Assembly: GCA_013373385.1 (NCBI GenBank)
Contig: JABXHX010000010.1
Span: 1-64,000 of the forward strand
Source: Flavobacteriaceae bacterium
GTDB lineage: Bacteria > Bacteroidota > Bacteroidia > Flavobacteriales > Flavobacteriaceae
DNA: 64,000 nucleotides
Direction: 5' to 3'
The notes under the pieces were generated by a model, which saw only the letters and a program-made list of their open reading frames with translations, did no database searches and was not told the origin of the DNA. Position 1 is the first letter of the stretch, and every line of letters starts with the position of its first letter. Both the position numbers and the translations under genes were made by a program. Below are positions 26,578 through 35,718 of the stretch, one piece after another.

Positions 26578-28135
26578 GATACAATACTTTTGCTTTTTTA
26601 CGAATAACTTCTCCAACCGTATTCCCTTCAATTTTACTTTCTAACCAAGACAAAATATCTAGGTATAAAAAAGCGCGTTTTTCAAACGGATGTTGTTCAT
26701 ATTTCTTTAATCTTTTATAGATGTTTTTAAACTCACGTTTAATTTCGTGCGGATATACATCGCTTAAGGCTTTGATTGAGACAATAAATTCTTTCTGTAC
26801 AGCTTGTAAATTTTCCATTTTCAACAAAAATTTATACGTGTCTTTAAATTGCCTTTCTAGGTGATAATCCATACCACATTCGTAATGCGCAATTAAATTC
26901 AATACTCTTGCAAAACACTGTAAATCTTCTGCTGCTCGTAGGTTTTTTGAGTGAATAATTTTAGACAAGTACTCTATACATTTTCTGTTTTCTCCCATCC
27001 CAAAATACAAACAAGCAATCTTATAGTATAAAACTATAATATGGTGACTGTCTAATCTAGATTGATATTTTGCTATCTTATATTCAATCTCTCTAACCAA
27101 GTATTCACCTTCTCTAAAGGTGCCCTCAATAAAATGCAAATGCAATTGATTTGTAGAAAAATATTGAAAAATTAACAGTTCTGTATTACTGCTTAGCGGA
27201 ATTTTATGTTCTTTTATTTCTTGCTCAAAATAATCGAGTTCATTTTTAAACTTTACATGATGTTTTAAGAAGAAAAGCGACTCTAACAAGTAATTTTTTC
27301 CTTTTAAATAGAAAACAGGATGCAAAGATATCAGCTTAGTATCTGCATTAAAAAGTTCCACCCATTTGTGTGCGTACTTATAACACATTAAAAAATCTTG
27401 GGTTAAAAAGCTTTTCCAAACATAAGCTTTATACAACCATAACTTTTCTCTAAACCCAAGTGTATGAATGTCATATTCAGGCAATCTTGCTTCAAAATAA
27501 CTGTTAATTTTATCAAGCTCTGCATCATTTCTAGCCGGACCCGTTTTTAATAAAATACTATACAGTTGTAATGATAAATTAGATAATTTACTTGTAATTA
27601 CATTTTGCACACTTAACTCTTTTGCTTGTAGAGAAAGTTGATCTGCTCTTGTACTAATACTACGAGTAATATATTGTGTTTCTATAACTTTTTCGAGTTC
27701 AACAATTTCATAAGCAATATTTTTTTCTTCATTTTCAATTGCTATCGATTTTGCTTTGTCTAACAATTTCAAGCTTTGTTTATACAAGCCTTTTTGGTAT
27801 AATACCGTTGCAAAATCTAATTGTTCTCTAATTTGAATTCTAATATTCTGATGTGCAGGATTTAAACGTAAGCTAACCAATATCTGCTTATACAAATGTG
27901 CCTTTAAATTAGACAATTGCTGTTTTGTAACAATATTGCTTTCAATAATTTCACGTTCATTATATGCTTTTTGCTTATCGAGAAACTTAAATAATGAGAA
28001 AAATTTTGCATCAGTATTACCTCCCAATCTACCCACATACAAATTGAATTGTCTTTTTTCTGACTTTGACAAAGACTTTATCAATGCAAATAATGCATCC
28101 ACTTGATTATTGACTAACGTAATTGATTTTCTCAT
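26564..28135 (-). CDS. Conserved alpha-helical (TPR-like) protein of unknown function
   Basis: 523 residues, no signal peptide or membrane segment. The N-terminal 'LFALIKSLSKSEKRQFNLYVGRLGGNTDAKFFSLFKFLDK' is a recurrent opening in Bacteroidota helical-repeat proteins. The remainder is amphipathic helices suggestive of degenerate TPRs ('AHQNIRIQIREQLDFATVLYQKGLYKQSLKLLDKAKSI', 'YYKIACLYFGMGENRKCIEYLSKI'). Probably a cytoplasmic scaffold or regulator; the substrate is unknown. Divergent from leuA across 130 nt. Confidence 0.7.
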   Translation of the reverse strand: MRKSITLVNNQVDALFALIKSLSKSEKRQFNLYVGRLGGNTDAKFFSLFKFLDKQKAYNEREIIESNIVTKQQLSNLKAHLYKQILVSLRLNPAHQNIRIQIREQLDFATVLYQKGLYKQSLKLLDKAKSIAIENEEKNIAYEIVELEKVIETQYITRSISTRADQLSLQAKELSVQNVITSKLSNLSLQLYSILLKTGPARNDAELDKINSYFEARLPEYDIHTLGFREKLWLYKAYVWKSFLTQDFLMCYKYAHKWVELFNADTKLISLHPVFYLKGKNYLLESLFFLKHHVKFKNELDYFEQEIKEHKIPLSSNTELLIFQYFSTNQLHLHFIEGTFREGEYLVREIEYKIAKYQSRLDSHHIIVLYYKIACLYFGMGENRKCIEYLSKIIHSKNLRAAEDLQCFARVLNLIAHYECGMDYHLERQFKDTYKFLLKMENLQAVQKEFIVSIKALSDVYPHEIKREFKNIYKRLKKYEQHPFEKRAFLYLDILSWLESKIEGNTVGEVIRKKAKVLYQKTL

Positions 28136-28229
28136 AAAATACTGACTACATGAGTTTTAAATGTTTTTTTTCTCAATTAAACATCGTAAAGTATCTCTGT
28201 AAATTCTTATGCTTAGAAAAACCAATATA

Positions 28230-28237
28230 TAAATTTG
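28230..28237 (+). promoter_or_regulatory. leuACDB -7 element
   Basis: TAAATTTG, exact TAnnTTTG match, 28 nt before the leuA ATG. The short leader leaves no room for an attenuator of the kind seen before ilvD. Confidence 0.6.
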
Positions 28238-28265
28238 ATTTAGATAAAAAAATTAAAGTGTACTC

Positions 28266-29441
28266 ATGCAAGATAATAAGGTTCAAATTTTCGACACTAC
28301 ACTTCGAGACGGAGAACAAGTTCCAGGATGTAAATTAGACACCAAACAAAAACTAATCATCGCAGAAAGATTAGATTTTTTGGGTGTTGATGTCATTGAA
28401 GCTGGGTTCCCTGTTTCTAGTCCTGGAGATTTTAATTCGGTTTCTGAAATTGCTAAAATTGTTAAAAATGCAACTGTTTGTGGATTAACAAGAGCGGTTA
28501 AAAACGACATTAAAGTTGCAGCCGAAGCTTTACAATATGCAAAAGCACCAAGAATCCATACAGGTATAGGAACCAGTGATTCTCATATTCAATTTAAATT
28601 CAATTCAACTAGAGATAAAGTAATAGAAAGAGCTATTACAGCGGTTTCTTACGCAAAATCTTTTGTAAATGATGTAGAATTTTATGCTGAAGATGCAGGT
28701 AGAACAGATAATGAATTTTTAGCTAAAGTTTGTGAAGCAGTAATTAAGGCTGGTGCAACCGTACTAAACATTCCAGATACCACAGGCTATTGTTTACCTG
28801 AAGAATATGGAGCAAAAATGAAATATTTAAGAGAAAATGTAAAAGGAATTGAGAATGTCATTTTATCTTGCCACTGTCATAACGATTTAGGGATGGCTAC
28901 TGCAAATTCTATTGCTGGAGTTGTAAATGGAGCTCGTCAAATTGAATGTACTATCAACGGAATTGGAGAGCGCGCAGGAAACACAGCATTAGAAGAAGTG
29001 GTAATGGTATTAAAGCAACATCCTTATTTAAATTTACATACAGATATCAATACCAAATTGTTATACGATACCAGTTTAATGGTGCGAGAAAGTATGGGAA
29101 TACCTGTGCAACCAAACAAAGCTATTGTGGGTGCAAATGCTTTTGCGCACAGTTCTGGAATTCATCAAGACGGAGTTATAAAAAACAGAGAAACCTATGA
29201 AATTATGGATCCAGAAGATGTTGGTGTTACTGAAAGTGCTATTGTACTTACAGCAAGAAGTGGTAGAGCCGCTTTAGCGTATAGAGCTAAAAATATTGGA
29301 TACGAGCTAACAAAAATTCAATTAGATGCTGCGTATACAACATTCTTAGAAGTTGCAGATAAACAGAAAGAAATTAAAGATAATGATATTCATTTCATTA
29401 TGAAAAGAGTCAGTCAAACTTCAAAAATAGCAATCGCATAA
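28266..29441 (+). CDS. leuA: 2-isopropylmalate synthase, short form
   Basis: 391 residues. Condenses acetyl-CoA with 2-oxoisovalerate, the first committed step to leucine. The catalytic TIM barrel shows '[13 protein letters not shown]', '[10 protein letters not shown]', '[14 protein letters not shown]', '[19 protein letters not shown]' and '[16 protein letters not shown]'. The usual ~510-residue enzymes carry a C-terminal leucine-binding regulatory domain; this one ends just after the linker region, so classical feedback inhibition may be absent or different. First gene of leuACDB; its stop and leuC's start share one base (TAATG). Confidence 0.88.
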   Translation: MQDNKVQIFDTTLRDGEQVPGCKLDTKQKLIIAERLDFLGVDVIEAGFPVSSPGDFNSVSEIAKIVKNATVCGLTRAVKNDIKVAAEALQYAKAPRIHTGIGTSDSHIQFKFNSTRDKVIERAITAVSYAKSFVNDVEFYAEDAGRTDNEFLAKVCEAVIKAGATVLNIPDTTGYCLPEEYGAKMKYLRENVKGIENVILSCHCHNDLGMATANSIAGVVNGARQIECTINGIGERAGNTALEEVVMVLKQHPYLNLHTDINTKLLYDTSLMVRESMGIPVQPNKAIVGANAFAHSSGIHQDGVIKNRETYEIMDPEDVGVTESAIVLTARSGRAALAYRAKNIGYELTKIQLDAAYTTFLEVADKQKEIKDNDIHFIMKRVSQTSKIAIA

Positions 29442-30838
29442 TGGGAAAAACATTATTTGATAAAGTTTGGGATGCACATGTTGTGGACACTATAGAAAAC
29501 GGTCCACAAATTTTATATATAGACAAACATTTAATACACGAGGTAACTAGTCCACAAGCTTTTAACGAATTAGAACAAAGAGGAATTCCAATTGCAAGAC
29601 CAGATAAAATTGTAGCTACTGCAGACCATAATACTCCTACAGTAGACCAACATTTACCTGTAAAAGATGCTTTATCAAAAAAGCAATTAGAACAACTATC
29701 TGAAAATTGTAAAAAGAATAATATTCCATTATATGGTTTAGGACATGAAAAAAATGGAATCGTTCATGTAATTGCTCCTGAATTAGGAATTACACAACCT
29801 GGAATGACTATGGTTTGTGGAGATTCTCATACCTCAACACATGGTGCGTTTGGTATCATAGCATTTGGAATCGGAACTAGTCAGGTAGCTCAAGTATTTG
29901 CGAGTCAATGTTTATTATTACAAAAGCCTAAAAGTTTACGTGTAAATGTAAATGGAAAATTGAAAAAAGGAGTTTTACCAAAAGATGTTATTTTATATAT
30001 CATCGCAAAGTTAGGAACCAATTCTGGTACTGGATACTTCTGTGAATATGCAGGGAATGTCTTTGAAGAAATGAGTATGGAAGGTAGAATGACTGTTTGT
30101 AACATGAGTATAGAAATGGGTGCTCGTGGAGGAATGATTGCCCCAGATCAAACTACATTTGATTATGTAAAAGGACGTGAGGAGGCCCCAAAAGGAGAAG
30201 AATTTGATAAAAAAGTAGCGTATTGGAAAACACTTCCAACTGATGAAGATGCAGTATTTGATCAAGAATATTGGTTGGATGCAGCTGATATAGAGCCAAT
30301 GATTACCTACGGAACAAATCCTGGAATGGGAATCAAAATCACTGAAAACATTCCAGCATTAAACGATAGTTCTTTTGAAAAATCATTGAACTATATGGAT
30401 TTCAAAAAAGGAGAATCATTAATTAATAAGCCTATCAATTATGTATTTATAGGTAGTTGTACCAACTCAAGAATTGAAGATTTTAGAGTAGCTGCCAACT
30501 ATGTTAAAGGAAAACAAAAAGCCTCAAATGTAAATGCTTGGCTGGTTCCTGGGTCACAAAAAGTTGCTAAGCAAATTGCTGAAGAAGGGCTTCAAAATGT
30601 ATTTGAAGAAGCAGGTTTTGTTTTAAGACAACCTGGTTGTTCTGCATGTTTAGCCATGAATGATGATAAAATTCCAGAAGGAGAATATTGTGTTTCTACT
30701 TCAAATAGAAATTTTGAAGGTAGACAGGGTCAAGGATCTAGAACCATTTTAGCTAGTCCACTAGTTGCTGCGGCTACCGCAGTTGCTGGAAAAATAATAG
30801 ATGTTACAAAAGAAGTTGAATCATTAGAATTAGCATAG
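29441..30838 (+). CDS. leuC: 3-isopropylmalate dehydratase large subunit
   Basis: 465 residues, aconitase family, isomerises 2- to 3-isopropylmalate together with LeuD. The [4Fe-4S] ligands are visible: C340 in '[13 protein letters not shown]' and C400/C403 in '[11 protein letters not shown]'. Other family blocks: '[25 protein letters not shown]' and '[22 protein letters not shown]'. Translationally coupled to leuA (1-nt overlap) and 2 nt before leuD. Confidence 0.96.
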   Translation: MGKTLFDKVWDAHVVDTIENGPQILYIDKHLIHEVTSPQAFNELEQRGIPIARPDKIVATADHNTPTVDQHLPVKDALSKKQLEQLSENCKKNNIPLYGLGHEKNGIVHVIAPELGITQPGMTMVCGDSHTSTHGAFGIIAFGIGTSQVAQVFASQCLLLQKPKSLRVNVNGKLKKGVLPKDVILYIIAKLGTNSGTGYFCEYAGNVFEEMSMEGRMTVCNMSIEMGARGGMIAPDQTTFDYVKGREEAPKGEEFDKKVAYWKTLPTDEDAVFDQEYWLDAADIEPMITYGTNPGMGIKITENIPALNDSSFEKSLNYMDFKKGESLINKPINYVFIGSCTNSRIEDFRVAANYVKGKQKASNVNAWLVPGSQKVAKQIAEEGLQNVFEEAGFVLRQPGCSACLAMNDDKIPEGEYCVSTSNRNFEGRQGQGSRTILASPLVAAATAVAGKIIDVTKEVESLELA

Positions 30839-30840
30839 TT

Positions 30841-31422
30841 ATGGAAAAGTTTACAATAGTAACATCAAGAGCAATTCCGTTACCAACAGAAAATATTGAT
30901 ACCGATCAAATTATTCCTGCGCGCTTTTTAAAAGCAACAGATAAATTAGGTTTTGGCGATAATGTGTTTAGAGATTGGCGTTTCCATAAAGATGGAAGCG
31001 CAAACAAAGATTTTGCATTAAACAACCCAAATTATAGTGGAAATATTTTAGTTGCTGGAGATAATTTTGGTTGCGGTTCTAGTAGAGAGCATGCAGCTTG
31101 GGCGTTAGTTGGCTATGGGTTTAAAGTAATTGTAAGTAGTTTTTTTGCTGATATTTTTAAAGGAAATGCGTTAAATAACGGATTATTACCAGTACAAGTA
31201 ACAGAAGAATATTTAAAAAAATTGTTAGCGCATTTACAAGAAAACCCTACTTCAGAAGTTATTGTCAATTTAGAAGAGCAAACAATTGAGTCTGCTATTG
31301 GAAAGGCAACATTTGAAATAAATACCTATAAGAAAACATGTATGATCAATGGCTATGATGATATTGATTTTTTAATCAGCAATAAAGATAAAATCAAAGC
31401 TTTTGAAGCTAAACATGTGTGA
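30841..31422 (+). CDS. leuD: 3-isopropylmalate dehydratase small subunit
   Basis: 193 residues, swivel subunit partner of LeuC. Key blocks: '[17 protein letters not shown]' near residue 15 and '[18 protein letters not shown]' near 76. Length normal. Two nt after leuC. Followed by a 133-nt gap containing a structured repeat element before leuB. Confidence 0.96.
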   Translation: MEKFTIVTSRAIPLPTENIDTDQIIPARFLKATDKLGFGDNVFRDWRFHKDGSANKDFALNNPNYSGNILVAGDNFGCGSSREHAAWALVGYGFKVIVSSFFADIFKGNALNNGLLPVQVTEEYLKKLLAHLQENPTSEVIVNLEEQTIESAIGKATFEINTYKKTCMINGYDDIDFLISNKDKIKAFEAKHV

Positions 31423-31431
31423 AAAAACCTT

Positions 31432-31540
31432 GCGTTAGCGATTGAAGTGGCATCCTTTTAATGTCGGTTCGAGTTTGCGAAGCAAGTATCGAGAACAAAT
31501 TAAAAGATATAACGAAAAGCGCGACCACTTGTGGTAACGC
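31432..31540 (+). repeat. Structured intergenic element between leuD and leuB
   Basis: A set of nested complementary arms: GCGTTA (31432-31437)/TAACGC (31535-31540), AAGTGG (31445-31450)/CCACTT (31525-31530), CTTTTAAT (31455-31462)/ATTAAAAG (31499-31506), and an inner hairpin TTGC-GAA-GCAA near 31474-31484. The outer sequence (GCGTTAGCGATTGAAGTGGC .. AACGAAAAGCGCGACC) looks like an interspersed structured element I recall from Flavobacteriia intergenic regions; the Rfam family Flavo-1 is one candidate I cannot test. Within its apical part lies a second repeat (31462-31496) also seen at 35647-35712. Confidence 0.65.
31462..31496 (+). repeat. Interspersed hairpin repeat, copy 1
   Basis: TGTCGGTTCGAGT (31462-31474) followed by GTATCGAGAAC (31486-31496). 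The same ends, TGTC(A/G)GTTCGAGT and GTATCGAGAA, bracket a larger element between ilvC and ilvA. Sits in the apical loop of the leuD-leuB element, so it looks like a nested insertion. Confidence 0.6.
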
Positions 31541-31555
31541 CCAAAAGAGGAAAAA

Positions 31556-32677
31556 ATGAAATATACGATTGCTGTAATTCCAGGAGATGGAATTGGACCA
31601 GAAGTGACCGAGCAAGCAAAAAAAGCTTTAAATGCGGTGGCAGATGTTTACAACCATACTTTTATTTACAAAGAGGCACTAATGGGTGCTTGTGCCATTG
31701 ATGCAACGGGAAATCCGCTGCCAGATGAAACCATAAAAACATGCAAAGCATCAGATGCTATTTTATTTGGAGCCATAGGTCATCCAAAATACGATAATGA
31801 TCCGACAGCTAAAGTAAGACCCGAGCAAGGCTTACTTAAATTGCGTAAAGAATTAGGATTATTTTGTAATGTGAGACCTGTAAAAGCATACGATCAACTG
31901 ATTGAAAATTCTCCATTAAAAAAGGAAATTATCCAAGGCACTGACATTTCAATCTATCGAGAATTAACCGGTGGAATCTATTTCGGAATAAAAGAATTAA
32001 GTGATGATGGAAAAGTAGCTTTTGACGGATGTTCTTATTCAGTTGAAGAGATTGAACGCATTGCACACTTAGCCTTCAAAGAAGCACAAAACAGACGCAA
32101 AAAACTAACCTTAGTTGATAAAGCAAACGTATTAGAAACATCTCGTTTATGGAGAAAAACTGTGACTGAATTATCAAATCAATATCCGGATGTAACATTA
32201 GATTTCTTATTTGTAGACAATGCAGCTATGCAGATGATTTTAAACCCAAAACAGTTTGATGTAATTTTAACAGAGAACTTATTTGGTGATATTATTAGTG
32301 ACGAAGCAAGTGTTATTGGTGGTTCTATTGGTTTATTAGCTTCTGCATCTGTAGGAGAAAAGAATGCGTTATTTGAGCCAATTCATGGTTCATTTCCTCA
32401 GGCAACTGGGAAAGACATAGCAAATCCATTAGCTTCTATTTTATCTGCAGCAATGTTATTAAATCATTTAGGGTTACATGAAGAAGCAAAAGCAGTTGAA
32501 AAAGCAGTTGAAAAATCATTAGTCTTAGGAATCACAACTGAAGATATACAAGGAAAGGATTCTTTCTCTGCATCTACATCTAAAGTAGGTGATTTTATTG
32601 CAGACTACATCGAAAATCAGGATGATAGTAATTTAAATTTTAAGAATATACATATGGGGCAAAGTACTATTATTTAG
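31556..32677 (+). CDS. leuB: 3-isopropylmalate dehydrogenase
   Basis: 373 residues. NAD-dependent oxidative decarboxylation of 3-isopropylmalate to the leucine keto acid. Family blocks: 'VIPGDGIGPEVTEQA' at the N-terminus, 'VRPEQGLLKLRKELGLFCNVRPVK', 'DKANVLETSRLWRKT' and 'DVILTENLFGDIISDEASVIGGSIGLLASAS'. Preceded by AAGAGG, an unusually good Shine-Dalgarno for this window, consistent with independent translation after the long leuD-leuB spacer. Ends at a strong bidirectional terminator. Confidence 0.96.
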   Translation: MKYTIAVIPGDGIGPEVTEQAKKALNAVADVYNHTFIYKEALMGACAIDATGNPLPDETIKTCKASDAILFGAIGHPKYDNDPTAKVRPEQGLLKLRKELGLFCNVRPVKAYDQLIENSPLKKEIIQGTDISIYRELTGGIYFGIKELSDDGKVAFDGCSYSVEEIERIAHLAFKEAQNRRKKLTLVDKANVLETSRLWRKTVTELSNQYPDVTLDFLFVDNAAMQMILNPKQFDVILTENLFGDIISDEASVIGGSIGLLASASVGEKNALFEPIHGSFPQATGKDIANPLASILSAAMLLNHLGLHEEAKAVEKAVEKSLVLGITTEDIQGKDSFSASTSKVGDFIADYIENQDDSNLNFKNIHMGQSTII

Positions 32678-32703
32678 CCTTATGTTTTTAAATTAATTAA
32701 TGC

Positions 32704-32735
32704 AAAAAGCAAAACCTCAATCGGTTTTGCTTTTT
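32704..32735. terminator. Bidirectional terminator between leuB and the aldehyde dehydrogenase gene
   Basis: Perfect 13-bp stem AAAAAGCAAAACC (32704-32716) / GGTTTTGCTTTTT (32723-32735), loop TCAATC, with flanking A- and T-runs on either side. Confidence 0.92.
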
Positions 32736-34333
32736 TATTTTTTTCTTAAAAAGTTAGAAGATTCATTTTCTAATAAGTCAGACAAAATTTTATCATTTGT
32801 CTCATTACTTTTAAAGGCCACCAAGGTTCTAATTGAGAAAGTGCGTAAGGCATCATAAACACTCAATGTGCTTACAGCAGAATCTTTTCTTCCAACAAAA
32901 GGAAACACATCTGGACCTCTTTGGCATTTTGCATTGATATTTACTCTACATACTTGATTTACTAAATTGTCTATTAATGGTGCCAATGCTTCTGAACTTT
33001 TACTAAACAAGCTTACTTGCTGTCCATATTTCGATTCAGAAACATAATCTAATGGTTCTTGAATATCTTTAAATGTTAAGATTGGCACTACAGGTCCAAA
33101 TTGTTCTTCTTCATAAATCCTCATCTTTTCATTTACAGGATATAAAACTGCTGGATAGACAAAACTCTCTTGTCTTTCTCCACCATTTTTATTAATTACA
33201 TTCGCACCTTTTTCTTCAGCATCAGCAATTAATTCTTGTATGTAATCAGGTTTATTTGGCTCTGGTAATGGCGTAATATTTACACCTTCTTCCCAAGGGT
33301 TTCCATACTTTAGTTTTTCTATTGCTGTTACAAACTTTTTACTAAACTCTTCAACAATATCTTCATGTACAAACAATATTTTCAACGCTGTGCATCGTTG
33401 CCCATTAAACGCCAATGCCCCGTTAACACATTCTCTCACTGTCAACTCTAAATCGCAATCTGGTAAAACAATTCCAGGGTTTTTAGCTTCTAATCCTAAC
33501 ACCAAACGCAGTCTATTTTTCTTAGGGTGATAACCTTGCAATGCGTTGGCAGATTTACTGTTTCCTATCAATGCCAAGACATCTACTTTTCCTGATTCTA
33601 AGATAGGTGTAGCTAATGTTCTACCACTTCCATAAATGATATTTACAACTCCTTTTGGGAAACTTTTTTGAAATGCTTCTAATAACGGAGACAATAATAA
33701 AATTCCGTATTTAGCGGGTTTAAAAATAGTTGTATTTCCCATAATCAATGCCGGAATCAACAAGCAAAAAGTTTCGTTTAATGGGTAGTTGTACGGACTT
33801 AAACATAGTACCACTCCTAGAGGAGCTCTACGAACTTGAGCTAGTATTCCGTCGTGATTCTTAATCTCGGAATGCTTTTGATCCATTTCTCTCAAGTTCA
33901 GAATGGTATCTTCAATATATTTTATAGTTCTATCAAATTCATTGCACGATTCTTCATAAGGCTTTCCAATTTCCCATAGTAACCAGTTGACAACTTCATC
34001 TCGTGTTTCTTGCATCATTTTTGCAAAATTCTCTATACAATTGATTCGTTCTTCAACTTTCATTGTTGGCCATTCACCTCTACCTTTGTCATAGGCTTGA
34101 TAGGCAGAATTTAACGCTTCTAAAGCACTCTCTTGAGTTTGATTTGGAATGGTTCCTAATAATGTGGGTTGTAACTTTCCTTTGGAATCTTTTTGATATA
34201 CAGGTGAATACACTGAAGTTGTTTCACCCTTCCATTCTTTTAATTTTCCATCAACTAAATATGTGTGCTGATTGAATGGCTTATCAATTTTATGCTTTTC
34301 AGGAATATGGATATTTTCAAATATATTTCTCAA
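32735..34333 (-). CDS. GapN-like NADP-dependent aldehyde dehydrogenase
   Basis: 532 residues, ALDH superfamily, closest in feel to non-phosphorylating glyceraldehyde-3-phosphate dehydrogenases (GapN/ALDH11). The nucleophile is C314 in '[11 protein letters not shown]'; '[34 protein letters not shown]' is the cofactor region. The usual LELGGK segment with the catalytic Glu is '[10 protein letters not shown]': counting back 34 residues from the Cys gives Gly280, while a Glu sits two residues nearer (E282). Function as GapN is therefore not certain. Last in the ilv run, 28 nt after ilvA, so probably co-transcribed with it and possibly an NADPH source for IlvC. Confidence 0.72.
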   Translation of the reverse strand: MRNIFENIHIPEKHKIDKPFNQHTYLVDGKLKEWKGETTSVYSPVYQKDSKGKLQPTLLGTIPNQTQESALEALNSAYQAYDKGRGEWPTMKVEERINCIENFAKMMQETRDEVVNWLLWEIGKPYEESCNEFDRTIKYIEDTILNLREMDQKHSEIKNHDGILAQVRRAPLGVVLCLSPYNYPLNETFCLLIPALIMGNTTIFKPAKYGILLLSPLLEAFQKSFPKGVVNIIYGSGRTLATPILESGKVDVLALIGNSKSANALQGYHPKKNRLRLVLGLEAKNPGIVLPDCDLELTVRECVNGALAFNGQRCTALKILFVHEDIVEEFSKKFVTAIEKLKYGNPWEEGVNITPLPEPNKPDYIQELIADAEEKGANVINKNGGERQESFVYPAVLYPVNEKMRIYEEEQFGPVVPILTFKDIQEPLDYVSESKYGQQVSLFSKSSEALAPLIDNLVNQVCRVNINAKCQRGPDVFPFVGRKDSAVSTLSVYDALRTFSIRTLVAFKSNETNDKILSDLLENESSNFLRKK

Positions 34334-34361
34334 TTCAATAACTGCTTAAATTTTATGCAAG

Positions 34362-35627
34362 TTATATCAAATATTGAAATAAATCAGGTTTGTCGTTTAA
34401 ATAATCACCGTAGAAATTCTTGGCTTTCATCCTTTGAATAAGTGGATTTAGGTCTGAACTTTTTTTCAATTCAATCCCAACAATAGCAGGTGCGTTTTCT
34501 CTACTGTGCTTTTTAGAATATTCAAAATGAGTGATATCATCTTGTGGCCCTAAGATCTCAGCCACAAATTCTTTTAAGGCTCCAGCTCTTTGAGGAAATC
34601 GGATGATAAAGTAATGCTTTAATCCATTATATAATAAGGCTCTTTCTTTAATTTCTGGAGTTCTAGTGATATCATTATTAGAACCGCTAACCACACAAAC
34701 CACATTCTTTCCTTTTATTTCTTCTGCATAAAAATCTAAAGCAGATATTGTTAATGCTCCTGCTGGTTCAACAACAATGGCATCTTTATTATATAAATCT
34801 AAAATGGTCTGACATACTTTCCCTTCAGGAACGGTAATCATAGCATCTAAATTTTCTTTACATATTTGAAAAGTTACATCACCTACTTGTTGCACAGCTG
34901 CACCATCTACAAACTTTTCAATTTTTTCTAATCGAACATTTTTTCCTTTTTCAAATGCTGATTTCATTGAAGGAGCACCAGATGGTTCTACTCCAATAAT
35001 TTTTGTGTTAGGAGATAATACTTTAAATACTGAAGACAAACCAGAGGCCAATCCACCACCACCAACAGGTACAAAAACATAATCAATTGGTTCAGAAAAT
35101 TGTTCAATAATTTCTAATCCAACTGTTGCTTGTCCTTCAATAATTTTTGGATCATTAAAAGGGTGTACAAATGTTTTTTGAAGCAAATCACATTCTCTTT
35201 TTGCTTCTTTTTGAGCATCGTCAAAAGTATCTCCAACTAATTTGATTGTAATATATTCTCCACCAAACATTTTAACTTGTTCTAGCTTTTGTTTAGGGGT
35301 TGGAGTAGGCATAAAGATTGTTCCATGAATTTGGAGTTTCTGACAAGCAAAAGCTACTCCTTGCGCATGATTTCCTGCACTAGCACAAACAATTCCGTTC
35401 TTTAGTTCATCCTGATTTAACGAACTAATTTTATTATATGCTCCTCTAATTTTATACGATCGTACTTGTTGCAAATCTTCTCTTTTCAACAAAATATTTG
35501 CACCAAACTGTCGAGAATAATTGTTGTTATTTAATAAAGGAGTTACTGTAACTACATCTTTCAATGCAGTTACAGCTTCCTTCACATTTACTAACTTAGG
35601 ATAATATGTTGTTGTTTTGAGACTCAT
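34362..35627 (-). CDS. ilvA: Threonine deaminase (biosynthetic)
   Basis: 421 residues, PLP enzyme converting threonine to 2-oxobutyrate, the entry to isoleucine. PLP lysine K59 in 'VRSYKIRGAYNK'; phosphate-binding glycine loop 'VPVGGGGLASGLSS'; 'SGSNNDITR' near 315. A single C-terminal ACT-like regulatory domain (about 340-420: 'HYFIIRFPQRAGALKEFVAEILGPQDDITHFEY') replaces the double domain of the 514-residue E. coli form. Lies after ilvC across a 91-nt repeat-containing gap. Confidence 0.93.
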   Translation of the reverse strand: MSLKTTTYYPKLVNVKEAVTALKDVVTVTPLLNNNNYSRQFGANILLKREDLQQVRSYKIRGAYNKISSLNQDELKNGIVCASAGNHAQGVAFACQKLQIHGTIFMPTPTPKQKLEQVKMFGGEYITIKLVGDTFDDAQKEAKRECDLLQKTFVHPFNDPKIIEGQATVGLEIIEQFSEPIDYVFVPVGGGGLASGLSSVFKVLSPNTKIIGVEPSGAPSMKSAFEKGKNVRLEKIEKFVDGAAVQQVGDVTFQICKENLDAMITVPEGKVCQTILDLYNKDAIVVEPAGALTISALDFYAEEIKGKNVVCVVSGSNNDITRTPEIKERALLYNGLKHYFIIRFPQRAGALKEFVAEILGPQDDITHFEYSKKHSRENAPAIVGIELKKSSDLNPLIQRMKAKNFYGDYLNDKPDLFQYLI

Positions 35628-35646
35628 TGTTTTGTGTTGTAATTTA

Positions 35647-35712
35647 TTCTCGATACAATTTCCTTTTGATTTCGACTACGCTCAATCTGACAGAAAATTA
35701 CTCGAACTGACA
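35647..35712 (-). repeat. Interspersed repeat, copy 2 (ilvC-ilvA gap)
   Basis: Read on the - strand it begins TGTCAGTTCGAGT, contains TGTCAGATTGAGCGTAGTCG and ends GTATCGAGAA. The outer ends match the repeat nested between leuD and leuB (31462-31496). Common-looking Flavobacteriaceae interspersed palindromic sequence; no coding potential. Confidence 0.6.
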
Positions 35713-35718
35713 TTACAT

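Noticed and set aside
28150-28338. Open frame before leuA as a possible leucine leader peptide
   Set aside because: It has few Leu codons, overlaps leuA out of frame, starts upstream of the likely promoter (28230) and is followed by no terminator.
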